From CBDBCK01 sp965203345 (lineage in GTDB: Bacteria > Chloroflexota > Dehalococcoidia > Lucifugimonadales > Lucifugimonadaceae): a stretch of DNA of 64,000 nt. Below are positions 42,454 through 51,179 of this stretch, piece after piece (within the stretch, counting starts at the first letter, position 1; each line of letters starts with the position of its first letter). The stretch covers positions 62,001 through 126,000 of the forward strand of contig CBDBCK010000027.1 of the NCBI GenBank assembly GCA_965203345.1, given 5' to 3'. Made by a program: the position numbers and the translations under genes. The notes under the pieces are model-generated. The model was not told the DNA's origin and did not search any database. It saw only the letters and a list, made by a program, of their open reading frames with translations.

Positions 42454-43266
42454 GTGAAAGGAAATCGTCTCCAAGATAAAATCGCTATTGTAACAGGTGC
42501 AGGCTCCCGCGGACCTATGGTGGGTACCGGTCAGGCCGCCGCTATTCTGTTTGCTAAGCAAGGTGCCAAAGTGTTGCTAGTAGATCTGGCTATTGAGAGC
42601 GCGGAACAAACTCTCAAAACTATAGAGAGTGAAGGAGGGAACGCGTCAACCTTTAAGGCGGACGTAACAAAAGAGGTAGAATGCAAATCGATGGTTGAAG
42701 CCTGCGTGGAACGTTACGGTCCGCCTAGCGTGCTATTCAACAACGTTGGGACTCACGGAGCAGGTATGGTTACCGAAGTGGAAGAATCGGTTTGGAATCG
42801 CGCCTTGGACGTAAACCTGAAGAGCGCGGTCCTCGTCTCTAAGTACGTGGTACCGAAAATGGCTCAATCCGGCGGTGGATCTATCATCAATATTTCTTCT
42901 ATAGACGGTTTGCGCGCCGGCAGTACAAGGAATATTCCTTATTCCGTGGCCAAAGGCGGACTGGTAACGCTCACGAAGGCCATGGCGGTACATCATGGCA
43001 GAGACAATATCCGGGTCAACTGTATAGCTCCGGGACATTTGTACGCCCCTTTTGTGGCGGATATTTCTGATAAGTGGCGCAAGATGCGCCGCAATATTGC
43101 ACCTTTGGGAACCGAAGGCGACGCTTGGGACGTAGGGTGGGCTGCTCTGTTTCTTGCGAGCGATGAAGCGCGCTGGATATCCGGAGCGATATTACCAGTC
43201 GACGCAGGGCTGCTGGCGGCGACGCCATTGGCCGTAGTGGGTAACCTATCGGAGATGCAGGAATGA
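42454..43266 (+). CDS. SDR family oxidoreductase
   Basis: This is a classical SDR of 270 residues: cofactor loop TGAGSRGPMVGTGQAAA, with an insertion that makes it longer than the usual GxxxGxG, then FNNVGTHGAG, catalytic NISSIDG and YSVAKGG, and a CIAPGHLYAPF turn. Such loops (GSRGP-GxG) occur in a distinct SDR group. It starts with GTG at 42454. It is the last gene of the 39.9-43.3 kb run, and an 800-base gap without a supported gene follows. Substrate unknown. Confidence 0.88.
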   Translation: MKGNRLQDKIAIVTGAGSRGPMVGTGQAAAILFAKQGAKVLLVDLAIESAEQTLKTIESEGGNASTFKADVTKEVECKSMVEACVERYGPPSVLFNNVGTHGAGMVTEVEESVWNRALDVNLKSAVLVSKYVVPKMAQSGGGSIINISSIDGLRAGSTRNIPYSVAKGGLVTLTKAMAVHHGRDNIRVNCIAPGHLYAPFVADISDKWRKMRRNIAPLGTEGDAWDVGWAALFLASDEARWISGAILPVDAGLLAATPLAVVGNLSEMQE

Positions 43267-44066
43267 CAGACTAGAAGGTTAGCTTTCCAGATAAAAAACG
43301 TCGCTCCACACACGTTGATCAAGAGATGACCGCTTTACTTGAAGGGTACCGGGATTGGGTTGTTAGTGACGATATGATGACGGTCCTGCCGGACTAGTCA
43401 AAAGGGTGTGTGAATGCGATCTACAGCGTCCCCGATTACAATATCAGAATGAACTACGAAAGTCGCACTTTACTTTGTCTTCGATAATTACGTAGGTTGG
43501 TATATATTCTTAGTAGCAGAGTGTGTTTGAGTTTTACGCGACGGTGGCATATATTTTTCGTTAATTATCCTAGTCAAAATGCCTGCCTGCGGGTGAAATA
43601 TCTAGATGAAAATGCTTATTATGCCCACGATTCGTCTGGATGTATAACACAAACGTTAGAGACTCTAGTCAGCGGGTTACTAGAGTCTAATGCTCTATCC
43701 TACACGCCACTATAAATCAAAGAGCAACCGCTGCTATAAAGAATAGTTAGCGTAACCTTACCAAAATCCCTACGGCATACGCATAAAGGAGCGCATAATA
43801 ACAAGTCAAAAAGGACGTATGCTGTACTTATGCATCGGACGCCAGTCAAGCCCGTGCCTAATGGGTTAATGGCTGGCAGTTGATACCATAAAGCGTAAGA
43901 GCACATTCAGGTTGCTCTCACGGGATGATTAGAAGGTGATTTACCTAGATATTAGACTAGGCAACTGCGAGGGAGTATACAGCCGTTTTGAAAATGACGG
44001 AACAGGTCCTCCCTTTAGCATCCCACACTGTAGAGAAACATGAGCATATGAAGACCGGAGAACGAT
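43267..44066. other. 800-base stretch with no supported gene; contains hairpins
   Basis: No credible protein-coding frame was found; the short open frames look random in composition. A 20-codon patch at about 43,325-43,397 (MTALLEGYRDWVVSDD) looks protein-like but ends at a stop and may be a remnant. Two inverted repeats stand out: AGACTCTAGT/ACTAGAGTCT (43660-43669 with 43679-43688) and a two-part stem from GCCAGTC to GGCTGGC (43841-43877) with an inner AGCCC/GGGTT stem. Neither is followed by a T-run. The second lies about 190 bases upstream of the ThDP enzyme gene, so it could be part of its leader. No known riboswitch pattern was recognised. Confidence 0.45.
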
Positions 44067-45746
44067 ATGGCTAAGATAACGGGAGGCAGATTTATAGCAG
44101 AAACCCTGCACAAGTACGGAGTAACTCACGTCTTTTTTATGCCCTTCATAATGCCTCGTGCATTGATGGAAATGGAGAAGCTCGGAATGAAACGAGTTCA
44201 AACTCACGGCGAGAAGGCGGCAGCTTATATGGCGGATGGATACGCCCGCGTCAGCGGTAGAGCTGGCGTGTGCATGTCTCAATCTGTAGGAGCGGTCAAC
44301 CTTGCTGCGGGGCTACAAGACGCACGCTTGGCTTGCTCGCCGGTCATTGCTATGACGGGTCGAGAGACGCATATGAACCATTACCGCCACGCGTATCAAG
44401 AGATAGACCACGTCAAGCCTTTTGGTTCGGTAACTAAATACAGTGCTCACATATCCGAGCTTGATCAGCTGCCTTTTCTATTGCGGCAGGCGTTCCGTTC
44501 AGCGACCTCAGGTACTCCGGGCCCTGCTCACCTTGACTTAGAGGGTATTGCTGGACAGGGAATAGCCGAAGCTGAAGGTGATCTTGAGGTGTATCTAGAG
44601 GATGCGTTCAAATCCCTGCCTCCCTTTAGACCGGAGGCCGAACTTTCAAAAGTAGAGAAGGCTCTAAGGCTTCTCTACGCTGCGCAACGTCCCGTTATTG
44701 TGGCGGGTGGAGGCGTAACAGTATCACGGGCGGCGACGGAGCTGCAGACTCTAGCAGAGAAACTCTCCATACCAGTTGCTACTTCATTGAATGCCAAGGC
44801 GTCATTCCCTTACGATCATCCGCTTGCCGTGGGCGTTCCAGGCTTGTACTCGCGTGCATGTGCCAACCAAGTAATGTGTGAAGCCGACCTTGTATTTTTT
44901 ATAGGAAGCCACGCCGGCGGTCAAGTTACCAACGCTTACTCTGTACCACCTCAAAGGACCACAGTCATTCAGCTCGATATCAACCCTGAAGAACTGGGAC
45001 GCAACTATCCTATAGCAGTCGGGATGCAGGGCGATGCGCGAAATACCCTGCGTAGGATGATAAAACACACAGAGATTCGCCGACCGCGTCAAGAGTGGCT
45101 AGACAGAGTGAGCAAGCTGGTAACTGCTTGGAAGAGAGAGACGAACATCAAAGCTGACTCAGATGTCCTACCCATGTTGCCCGAACGGTTGTGCCGGGAA
45201 TTAACTGAAAGCTTACCTCCCGACTCCATACTCGTATCCGATACCGGCCATTCCGGTATATGGACAGGGACGATTATAGACCTTAAGCACAGAGGACAGT
45301 CGTATATCCGATGCTCTGGTTCGCTTGGATGGGGGTTGCCCGCGGCTATGGGGGCGAAGTGCGCCAGTCCGGATCGGCCGGTCTTATGTTTCACCGGCGA
45401 CGGTGGAGTCTGGTACCATATCACTGAACTTGAAACCGCCCTTAGGTGTGGCATTAACACTGTAACCCTGGTCAACAACAACCACTCTCTTAACCAGGAG
45501 AAGCATGGCAACGAAAAGGTTTACGGCGGACAAACCGACGGTTCGGACGAGTTGTGGCTATTCCCAGATACCGACTTCGCTAAAGTAGCAGAGGCTGTTG
45601 GGTGTCTTGGTATTGTTGTCAATAAGCCGAATGAGCTGTCTAGCGCACTGGATCAGGCTTTTTCAGCAGGAAGGCCGGCCCTTATAGACGTAAAAACCCA
45701 TATTGAGGGCATTGCCACCAAAGCTTGGACGCCGGCCGAGAACTAG
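44067..45746 (+). CDS. ThDP-dependent enzyme, acetolactate synthase / oxalyl-CoA decarboxylase superfamily
   Basis: The 559-residue protein has the three-domain POX/AHAS layout: an N-terminal Pyr domain with the catalytic Glu in THGEKAA (about residue 50), a central domain (about 190-330) and a PP domain with the ThDP/Mg motif from GDGGVW (about 450) to VNNN (about 476). The first block (ETLHKYGVTHVF) is typical. A 2-oxoacid or 2-hydroxyacyl-type carbon-carbon bond reaction is expected; the substrate cannot be assigned. The ATG at 44067 has GGAG 7 bases before it. It is a different paralogue from the Rieske fusion at the left edge and lacks any iron-sulfur domain. Confidence 0.87.
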   Translation: MAKITGGRFIAETLHKYGVTHVFFMPFIMPRALMEMEKLGMKRVQTHGEKAAAYMADGYARVSGRAGVCMSQSVGAVNLAAGLQDARLACSPVIAMTGRETHMNHYRHAYQEIDHVKPFGSVTKYSAHISELDQLPFLLRQAFRSATSGTPGPAHLDLEGIAGQGIAEAEGDLEVYLEDAFKSLPPFRPEAELSKVEKALRLLYAAQRPVIVAGGGVTVSRAATELQTLAEKLSIPVATSLNAKASFPYDHPLAVGVPGLYSRACANQVMCEADLVFFIGSHAGGQVTNAYSVPPQRTTVIQLDINPEELGRNYPIAVGMQGDARNTLRRMIKHTEIRRPRQEWLDRVSKLVTAWKRETNIKADSDVLPMLPERLCRELTESLPPDSILVSDTGHSGIWTGTIIDLKHRGQSYIRCSGSLGWGLPAAMGAKCASPDRPVLCFTGDGGVWYHITELETALRCGINTVTLVNNNHSLNQEKHGNEKVYGGQTDGSDELWLFPDTDFAKVAEAVGCLGIVVNKPNELSSALDQAFSAGRPALIDVKTHIEGIATKAWTPAEN

Positions 45747-46125
45747 GGATAGAAAATGCCAATCCGCTCAATATTTCCAGAGCTTACGACCTCTAGTTGG
45801 TAAATTACTCTATGCCGGATCATTCCGGTGGATAAACTGGCTATCCTCTGGGAGAAACTGGACGTTTCCTATAGGTTTTCTTTCATATGTTGTAAGGCCG
45901 GCCTATGAAAGCATTTTTGAACCTCATCCTTTGTCAAATTTGTCTTTGACCTGCCCTTTAGTTCTTTATCCGTCGCTTGATTTTGTAGGAAGACCATATC
46001 AGGACTGCAGCACTGAAGCGTATCCTTGTATCTTCTGAGAAACTCCAGCCTCCAGCTTACCCAAGCTGGTTCGTTAGTTGTATTTTTAGTTCCCTTTAAT
46101 TCTTATTCAGCAGAGGACTAGAGGT
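45747..46125. other. About 380 bases with no supported gene
   Basis: The region between the ThDP enzyme and tRNA-Asn has no coding frame I can support on either strand. The frame open on the plus strand through 46038 is a shadow that begins inside the ThDP gene and has no family-like pattern. No strong hairpin with a T-run was seen. Confidence 0.4.
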
Positions 46126-46200
46126 TGGCTCCCGAGACAGGATTCGAACCTGTGACCCGCTGATTAACAGTCAGCTGCTCTACCGCTGAGCTACTCGGGA
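46126..46200 (-). tRNA. tRNA-Asn (anticodon GTT)
   Basis: On the minus strand the sequence folds into a full cloverleaf: acceptor TCCCGAG/CTCGGGA, D arm GCTC-AGCGGTA-GAGC, anticodon loop CTGTTAA with anticodon GTT, and T arm CAGG-TTCGAAT-CCTG. The discriminator is G and the CCA end is encoded (46126-46128). It stands alone between two gene-poor stretches. Confidence 0.96.
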
Positions 46201-46366
46201 TAGCGAATAATTTATAGTTCTTTATATAGGGTGTGTACGTTGATCGAGAACCGTTTATGAGGCAAAGCAATATTTAGATAGACATCTTTGATTATTATAC
46301 CCTAATCGCGCCTAGTTGCCGTGTATCAATTTGAAGACGTCATGTGATAAATAGGGATAGAAGCGT

Positions 46367-47677
46367 TTACTCTGTTGAAACGCTTTGTGACTGCGTCTTG
46401 GCACGAAGGCCTGACCCTCCTCGGAAAACCCTTGTAAGGAGTACCGGAGCCAACACTGTGGTTACGACGGTCATTATTATGACGAACCCGAACTCAGAGC
46501 GTCCTATGACTCCACTGCTCAAGCCTATGCCCGCCACTATAAGTGCCACTTCTCCTCGTGGGAGCATTCCCGCGGCTATGCGTGAAGCCCCTCGTCTATT
46601 GAAACCCATTGCTAGAGCAGGAAGACCACATCCTAGGAGCTTGCTTAAGATTCCTGCTATAGAAATTACGATTGCAAAAGATACCGCCGTGGCTACAGAG
46701 ACGCTACCTCCTGCTATAGCCGTAAAGTCCACCTGCATGCCCACTATAGCAAAGAATAGAGGGGCCGCGAACCAAGAGACATGCCTCACTGGCTCTTCAA
46801 TCCGTTCCTTCAACACTGTGGCGGAAAGGGCTAGCCCCAGCGAGTATGATCCGATTATCATGGCGAGTCCGAAGTAGCTTTCTGCTATAGCTGCAGCCGC
46901 TAATGCTATGCCTATGCTTAGCCCCGTATAGGCACCTGAACTGCGAAATCTGATGAGAAATCTGGATAGGTATGGAGCTATGAGGCTTCCGATTATCGTG
47001 AGCCCGAGCCAGAAACCTACAGCCTTGGCGAATATGATGCCTATTCCACCTAGAGTTACCGTCCCTTCCTGAGATATGCCTGTAATGACGGCTAAGACTA
47101 TGATACCAAGCACATCATCCACTACGGCTGCAGCGAGGACGGTAACGCTTTCTGGTGAGTCCAGCTTGCGCATTTCGGATAGGACTCGTGCCGTTATGCC
47201 TACGGATGTAGCCATCATAGCGGCTCCTACGAATAGGGCGGGTAGTGAGGCTTGCACACTGTCGAACGACGCGAGACCGAAAGCGACAGTAATAACGACT
47301 CCCAATATAAAAGGCACTAATGCTCCGCCGCTTGCGACGACTAGGGCTGGACGTATGTAGCGCACAAACAGAGCACGATCAGTCTCCAATCCTGCCTCAA
47401 AAAGGAGCACTACGGCTCCTATCTGAGAGACAAAGAACAGTTCACTGGATACTGGAAGAATCTCTCCTCCATGCCCGGTATCGTGAGGAAGCGTAAACAG
47501 TGGATCCAGACCGAACAGCGACAAACTGCCTAAAGCGAAAGGGGATATAAGTATGCCGATTCCCAGCTCTCCCAAGACAGCCGGTAAGTGGAGGATACGT
47601 TCAAAGAATTCACCTCCTGCTTTTGCTAGTATCAGGATGATAGCTAGCTGAAGGAGTATTTCTGCTACTTCTTCCAT
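46367..47677 (-). CDS. Cation:proton antiporter (CPA2/Kef type)
   Basis: The 436-residue protein is almost entirely hydrophobic, with about 11-12 predicted membrane helices. Family marks include LAIILILAKAGGEFF, LGELGIGILISPF, LLFEAGLETD near residue 95 and VVDDVLGIIVLAV near residue 190, where the paired Asp is expected to bind the cation or proton. It should exchange Na+ or K+ for H+ across the inner membrane. It lacks the C-terminal RCK/TrkA-N domain found in many Kef proteins. It is 62 bases downstream of truB on the same strand, so read-through from the nusA operon is possible. Confidence 0.9.
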   Translation of the reverse strand: MEEVAEILLQLAIILILAKAGGEFFERILHLPAVLGELGIGILISPFALGSLSLFGLDPLFTLPHDTGHGGEILPVSSELFFVSQIGAVVLLFEAGLETDRALFVRYIRPALVVASGGALVPFILGVVITVAFGLASFDSVQASLPALFVGAAMMATSVGITARVLSEMRKLDSPESVTVLAAAVVDDVLGIIVLAVITGISQEGTVTLGGIGIIFAKAVGFWLGLTIIGSLIAPYLSRFLIRFRSSGAYTGLSIGIALAAAAIAESYFGLAMIIGSYSLGLALSATVLKERIEEPVRHVSWFAAPLFFAIVGMQVDFTAIAGGSVSVATAVSFAIVISIAGILSKLLGCGLPALAMGFNRRGASRIAAGMLPRGEVALIVAGIGLSSGVIGRSEFGFVIIMTVVTTVLAPVLLTRVFRGGSGLRAKTQSQSVSTE

Positions 47678-47739
47678 ACTTTATCTCTATTCTTTGGCCT
47701 ATGCGACTATAACTTGTGCATATAATTCTATGCTGCCAA

Positions 47740-48696
47740 TTATGATTTTGTCAGTACTCTTTCGGGCCTCCAACAGAAACGCCCGGGTTCATAAATCAGA
47801 ATTGCCAATGGAGCGCCATCGTCCGTATAAGCGAGCGCCTTCTGTCCGTATCCAATCTTGATTGAGGGCGAGTCTGCCGCCGGGACCGACCGACCGTTGG
47901 CGACCATCTCTGCCCGAATGGGGTCTAATGTGATCTTCTGTATATCTTTCAACGGGAAATCTATCGGGAGGATAACAGAAGTAAGGCTTCCTGATAGTGT
48001 TAACTGCTCCAAGTGTTCTATTGAGTGTGCATCTTTTATCTGGAAGTCTCCGACTCTCCGTCTGACTAGCCCGGCCAAGTGTGCATCAGAACCTACCTTT
48101 TTGCCAAAATCGTCCGCAAACGACCGGGCGTAGAACCCTTTTCCACACACCACTTCTACCTCTAAATTGGGAGGATCCCAGCTATATATCTCGATCTTAC
48201 CTACGAATACAGTCCTTGGGAGGCGCTTCACCTCAATACCTTGGCGAGCAAGTTCGTAGAGGCGTTTCCCTTTGTGTTTTACTGCGCTATACATCGGAGG
48301 GAGTTGCTCTATTTCTCCTACAAACTGTGCTGCAACCTTCTTTGCGTCTTCCAATGTCACACTAGACCAGTCGCTTGATGAGACGATTTTCCCTTCGGAG
48401 TCGAAAGTATCGGTAGCCTCACCCATGCGTATTTTTAGGGCGTACTCTTTTTCCCCTTGGAACACTATCTCAGCGAAGCGTGTAGCACCGTTGAGGCAAA
48501 CAGGTAGCACCCCGGAGGCTACAGGGTCCAGTGTACCCCCGTGCCCTATTTTTTTTGGGCGTATGAGGCCTTTGAGCTTGCGGACGACATCTGCTGAAGT
48601 CCAACCAACGGGCTTATCTACGTTTATATAGCCGGGTGCAGTGAATCTTGCTTCAGCGCGTTTTACTCTGGGCTGTTTTCTTATTTGTTCCGGCAT
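47740..48696 (-). CDS. truB: tRNA pseudouridine(55) synthase
   Basis: TruB makes pseudouridine at position 55 of the T loop. The 318-residue protein has the catalytic Asp in GGTLDPVASGVLPV (about residue 57), YINVDKPVGWTSADVV at the N-terminus, and MYSAVKHKGKRLYELAR. The C-terminal region (about 240-310) is PUA-like. The first 20 residues are a basic extension not needed for the fold. It lies 8 bases after rbfA in the nusA-rnpM-infB-rbfA-truB operon, the common bacterial order. Confidence 0.96.
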   Translation of the reverse strand: MPEQIRKQPRVKRAEARFTAPGYINVDKPVGWTSADVVRKLKGLIRPKKIGHGGTLDPVASGVLPVCLNGATRFAEIVFQGEKEYALKIRMGEATDTFDSEGKIVSSSDWSSVTLEDAKKVAAQFVGEIEQLPPMYSAVKHKGKRLYELARQGIEVKRLPRTVFVGKIEIYSWDPPNLEVEVVCGKGFYARSFADDFGKKVGSDAHLAGLVRRRVGDFQIKDAHSIEHLEQLTLSGSLTSVILPIDFPLKDIQKITLDPIRAEMVANGRSVPAADSPSIKIGYGQKALAYTDDGAPLAILIYEPGRFCWRPERVLTKS

Positions 48697-48704
48697 ACGG
48701 ACGT

Positions 48705-49058
48705 TCAGGAACGGATATCGTCAATGAGTGCTTCCAGCCGGTCGCGCTCTTCATGAATGTCGGCATAGAAACGCAATTCGGGAGCTTTGCGTAATTGAAC
48801 TCGCTGGCAGAGCATTGAACGCAGCGCGGTGCTCATAGAGGTGAGGATATTCACCGCTTTGCGCGACTTATCGTCCCCCATTGCTCTTATATAAACGCGT
48901 GCGAGAGACAGGTCAGGAGAAACGTATAGATCGGCTATTGAGGTCATATCTGGTATGCGCGGGTCAAACACACGTTGTGTGATTATATATGCTAGCTCTT
49001 CCTTTATGGCTTGAGCTACCTTCGCCGAACGACGGTTACGGGAGGATTCGGTCTGCAT
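48705..49058 (-). CDS. rbfA: Ribosome-binding factor A
   Basis: The 117-residue KH-like protein matches RbfA: RRSAKVAQAIKEELAYIITQ at the start, DPRI-DMTSIADLYVSPDLSLARVYI in the middle and RKAPELRFYADIHEERDRLEALI at the end. It binds the 30S subunit in late maturation, near the 5' end helix of 16S rRNA, and is important at low temperature. It sits 14 bases after infB and 8 before truB, in the conserved operon order. Confidence 0.95.
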   Translation of the reverse strand: MQTESSRNRRSAKVAQAIKEELAYIITQRVFDPRIPDMTSIADLYVSPDLSLARVYIRAMGDDKSRKAVNILTSMSTALRSMLCQRVQLRKAPELRFYADIHEERDRLEALIDDIRS

Positions 49059-49072
49059 AAAGGCACTCAGTC

Positions 49073-50842
49073 TTATTCTCCTGGCGCTACAAGCCGCCAG
49101 GCTTCCAATATATCGCCTTCCTCAAAACCATTGAACCCGACCAACATTATACCGCCTTCAAAATTGGTCCCCAAGGATCTGACGTTGTTCTGCAAGTGGC
49201 GCATGGACGAAACCCGACCTTCAAATATATTTTCGTTATCGCGTAACACTTTGATCATTGTTCCACGTCTGATCTCACCTTCCAGTACCCTAACTCCGGC
49301 GATTCGCCCGTTTCTACCTCTAGGAAATACTGACTGCACCAACGCCTTTCCTATCTGCGTGTCTTTCGCTTTGTCTTCTTCCTGCCCGTCGATAAACTTT
49401 CCTACTTCGGTCAGCAGGTCGTATATGACTGAATACATTCTGATGGTAATGCCCGAAGCACGCGCTTTGCGTCTTGCACCGGCTTCTACTCCCGTTTCAA
49501 ACCCAACAATGATGGCACCAGAGGCGTCTGCTAACATAACGTCGGATTCGTTGACTGCTCCATTTCCTGCGTGGATAATTTTTATCAACGCGGAGTCATC
49601 CGATAGTTGCTCGACAGCTTTCCTTACAGCGTCAACTGAGCCTTGACTGCCCGTTTTTATTATTATGTTGAAGTTTTTTGCTCCGGCTGATTTCACCAGC
49701 CTGACCGCTTCGCTCATCGTAAGCGAATATGTTGAGTGGTTACTCTGCTTTTGTGATATTTTACGACGTGCCTCCACTAGTTGCCTTGCAGTTTTATCAT
49801 CCTTCATTATCTCGAATTGGTCACCGGGTAGCGGTACTCCGTCCAAGCCCAGTATTTCCACTGGCATTGAAGGTAGAGCTTCTTTGATCTGCTTACCAGA
49901 GCTGTCGCGCATCATTCTCACTCTACCCCATTTCAAGCCCGCCACCATGAAATCGTTCGCTCGCACCCTTCCCGCGGTTACAATAACGGAAGCCAGAGGT
50001 CCGCGTGCACTGCTCATAGAGGCTTCTATCACTGTACCCAGCCCGGGCCGGTCAGGGTTTGCCTTCACTTCTTCTACTTCTGCGATGAGCAATATGGAGT
50101 CGAGCAGATCGCCTACCCCTTTGCCTGTTTTAGCCGAGACGGGAACGCATACGGCATTGCCACCCAGCTCCTCTACCTGTACTCCGGCTTCGTATAGTTG
50201 TCCTTTCACTTCATCTGCCCGCGACGGTTCTAGATCTATCTTATTTAGTGCTACTAGTATAGGTACGTTTGCTGCTTTAGCGTGATCTATCGCTTCAACG
50301 GTTTGCGGTTGTACCCCGTCGTCAATCGCCACTACGAGTATCACTATGTCCGTAACTTGAGTGCCTCTTGCGCGCATTGAGGTAAAAGCCTCGTGTCCGG
50401 GCGTATCAATGAAGGTTATCTTCTTATTGTTCCGAGATATTTGGTACGCGCCTATACTCTGCGTTATGCCGCCTTTTTCTATCTCGGCAACGGTTGACCC
50501 GCGTATGAAGTCCAGCAGGGTCGTTTTCCCATGATCGACGTGTCCTAAAATAGCAACCACAGGCGGTCGCGGCTGGGCATTCTTTTCGGTGAGGGTTTTA
50601 TCTATCCCTGTTTTTACTCCGGCGGAACTTTCCGCTTTACTAGCGGGTTTTTTGACTGGCAGTCCGAACAATGTAGCCACACGTGCCGCTGTGTTGAACT
50701 TTACCTCTGAGTTGACGTTTAGCATCTCGCCCATTTTCATCAGGGTTTTAATGGTCTCAACCGGGGATTTGTCCAAAATGTCGGCCAACTCCTTCACGGT
50801 CATTCTAGGCGGTAGTTCAATAGGTTCTTTCATTGATTTCAT
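49073..50842 (-). CDS. infB: Translation initiation factor IF-2
   Basis: The 589-residue protein has one IF2_N module (about residues 12-62, TVKELADILDKSPVETI), then the G domain with GHVDHGKTT (G1), TQSIGAY (switch region), DTPGHEAF (G3) and NKID (G4), and the C-terminal domains that bind fMet-tRNA. It delivers initiator tRNA to the 30S subunit using GTP; the tRNA-fMet gene is at 1.9 kb. It lacks the long low-complexity N-terminal region found in many IF-2 proteins, so it is a short form. Its start could be either of two nearby ATG codons at 50842 and 50833. rnpM is 22 bases upstream. Confidence 0.97.
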   Translation of the reverse strand: MKSMKEPIELPPRMTVKELADILDKSPVETIKTLMKMGEMLNVNSEVKFNTAARVATLFGLPVKKPASKAESSAGVKTGIDKTLTEKNAQPRPPVVAILGHVDHGKTTLLDFIRGSTVAEIEKGGITQSIGAYQISRNNKKITFIDTPGHEAFTSMRARGTQVTDIVILVVAIDDGVQPQTVEAIDHAKAANVPILVALNKIDLEPSRADEVKGQLYEAGVQVEELGGNAVCVPVSAKTGKGVGDLLDSILLIAEVEEVKANPDRPGLGTVIEASMSSARGPLASVIVTAGRVRANDFMVAGLKWGRVRMMRDSSGKQIKEALPSMPVEILGLDGVPLPGDQFEIMKDDKTARQLVEARRKISQKQSNHSTYSLTMSEAVRLVKSAGAKNFNIIIKTGSQGSVDAVRKAVEQLSDDSALIKIIHAGNGAVNESDVMLADASGAIIVGFETGVEAGARRKARASGITIRMYSVIYDLLTEVGKFIDGQEEDKAKDTQIGKALVQSVFPRGRNGRIAGVRVLEGEIRRGTMIKVLRDNENIFEGRVSSMRHLQNNVRSLGTNFEGGIMLVGFNGFEEGDILEAWRLVAPGE

Positions 50843-50864
50843 CTTACAGCAGGAGATGTAGGGT

Positions 50865-51179
50865 TTAACCTATACATTCCTTGGTTTTTACGGTTTTTAC
50901 ACCTGAACTCAGACCAACTAGACACTTTTTAAGTTCCTTTATATTCTGTTCTGAAAGGGTTGTACGTAGCGCTCTAGCCAACAACCGTCGCATAAGTGCT
51001 TCATCCCAATGCTGTTCGGTGTAGCAGAGGTACGCACCTTTGCTCTGTATTTTGTGACAGTGGTCTAAAACAGCTTCCCCTGAAGGAAGGCGCGCTACCC
51101 GGATAAGCTCCGCTTTAGGAGACGGTGTACGGCATACTACGCATGAGCGCACAGGCACGTGAAGGGCTGCTGATTTCAA
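50865..51179 (-). CDS. rnpM: YlxR/RnpM family RNA-binding protein (DUF448)
   Basis: The 104-residue protein carries the YlxR signature: RSCVVCRTPSPKAELIRVARLPSGE near the N-terminus, and KGAYLCYTEQHWDEAL in the middle. In Bacillus the homologue binds RNase P RNA and modulates its activity (hence RnpM); function here is inferred from the family. The start is TTG at 51179, placed directly against the nusA stop codon. The fixed position between nusA and infB supports the call. The C-terminal 20 residues are a Lys/Val-rich tail. Confidence 0.92.
   Translation of the reverse strand: MKSAALHVPVRSCVVCRTPSPKAELIRVARLPSGEAVLDHCHKIQSKGAYLCYTEQHWDEALMRRLLARALRTTLSEQNIKELKKCLVGLSSGVKTVKTKECIG

Noticed and set aside
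46344..46877. Plus-strand open frame of 177 codons over the antiporter gene
   Set aside because: It is antisense to clear membrane-protein coding and has no recognisable motif.
49011..50285. Two long plus-strand open frames inside infB
   Set aside because: They mirror the infB codons and show Ser-rich, motif-free translation; infB on the minus strand has full IF-2 motifs.
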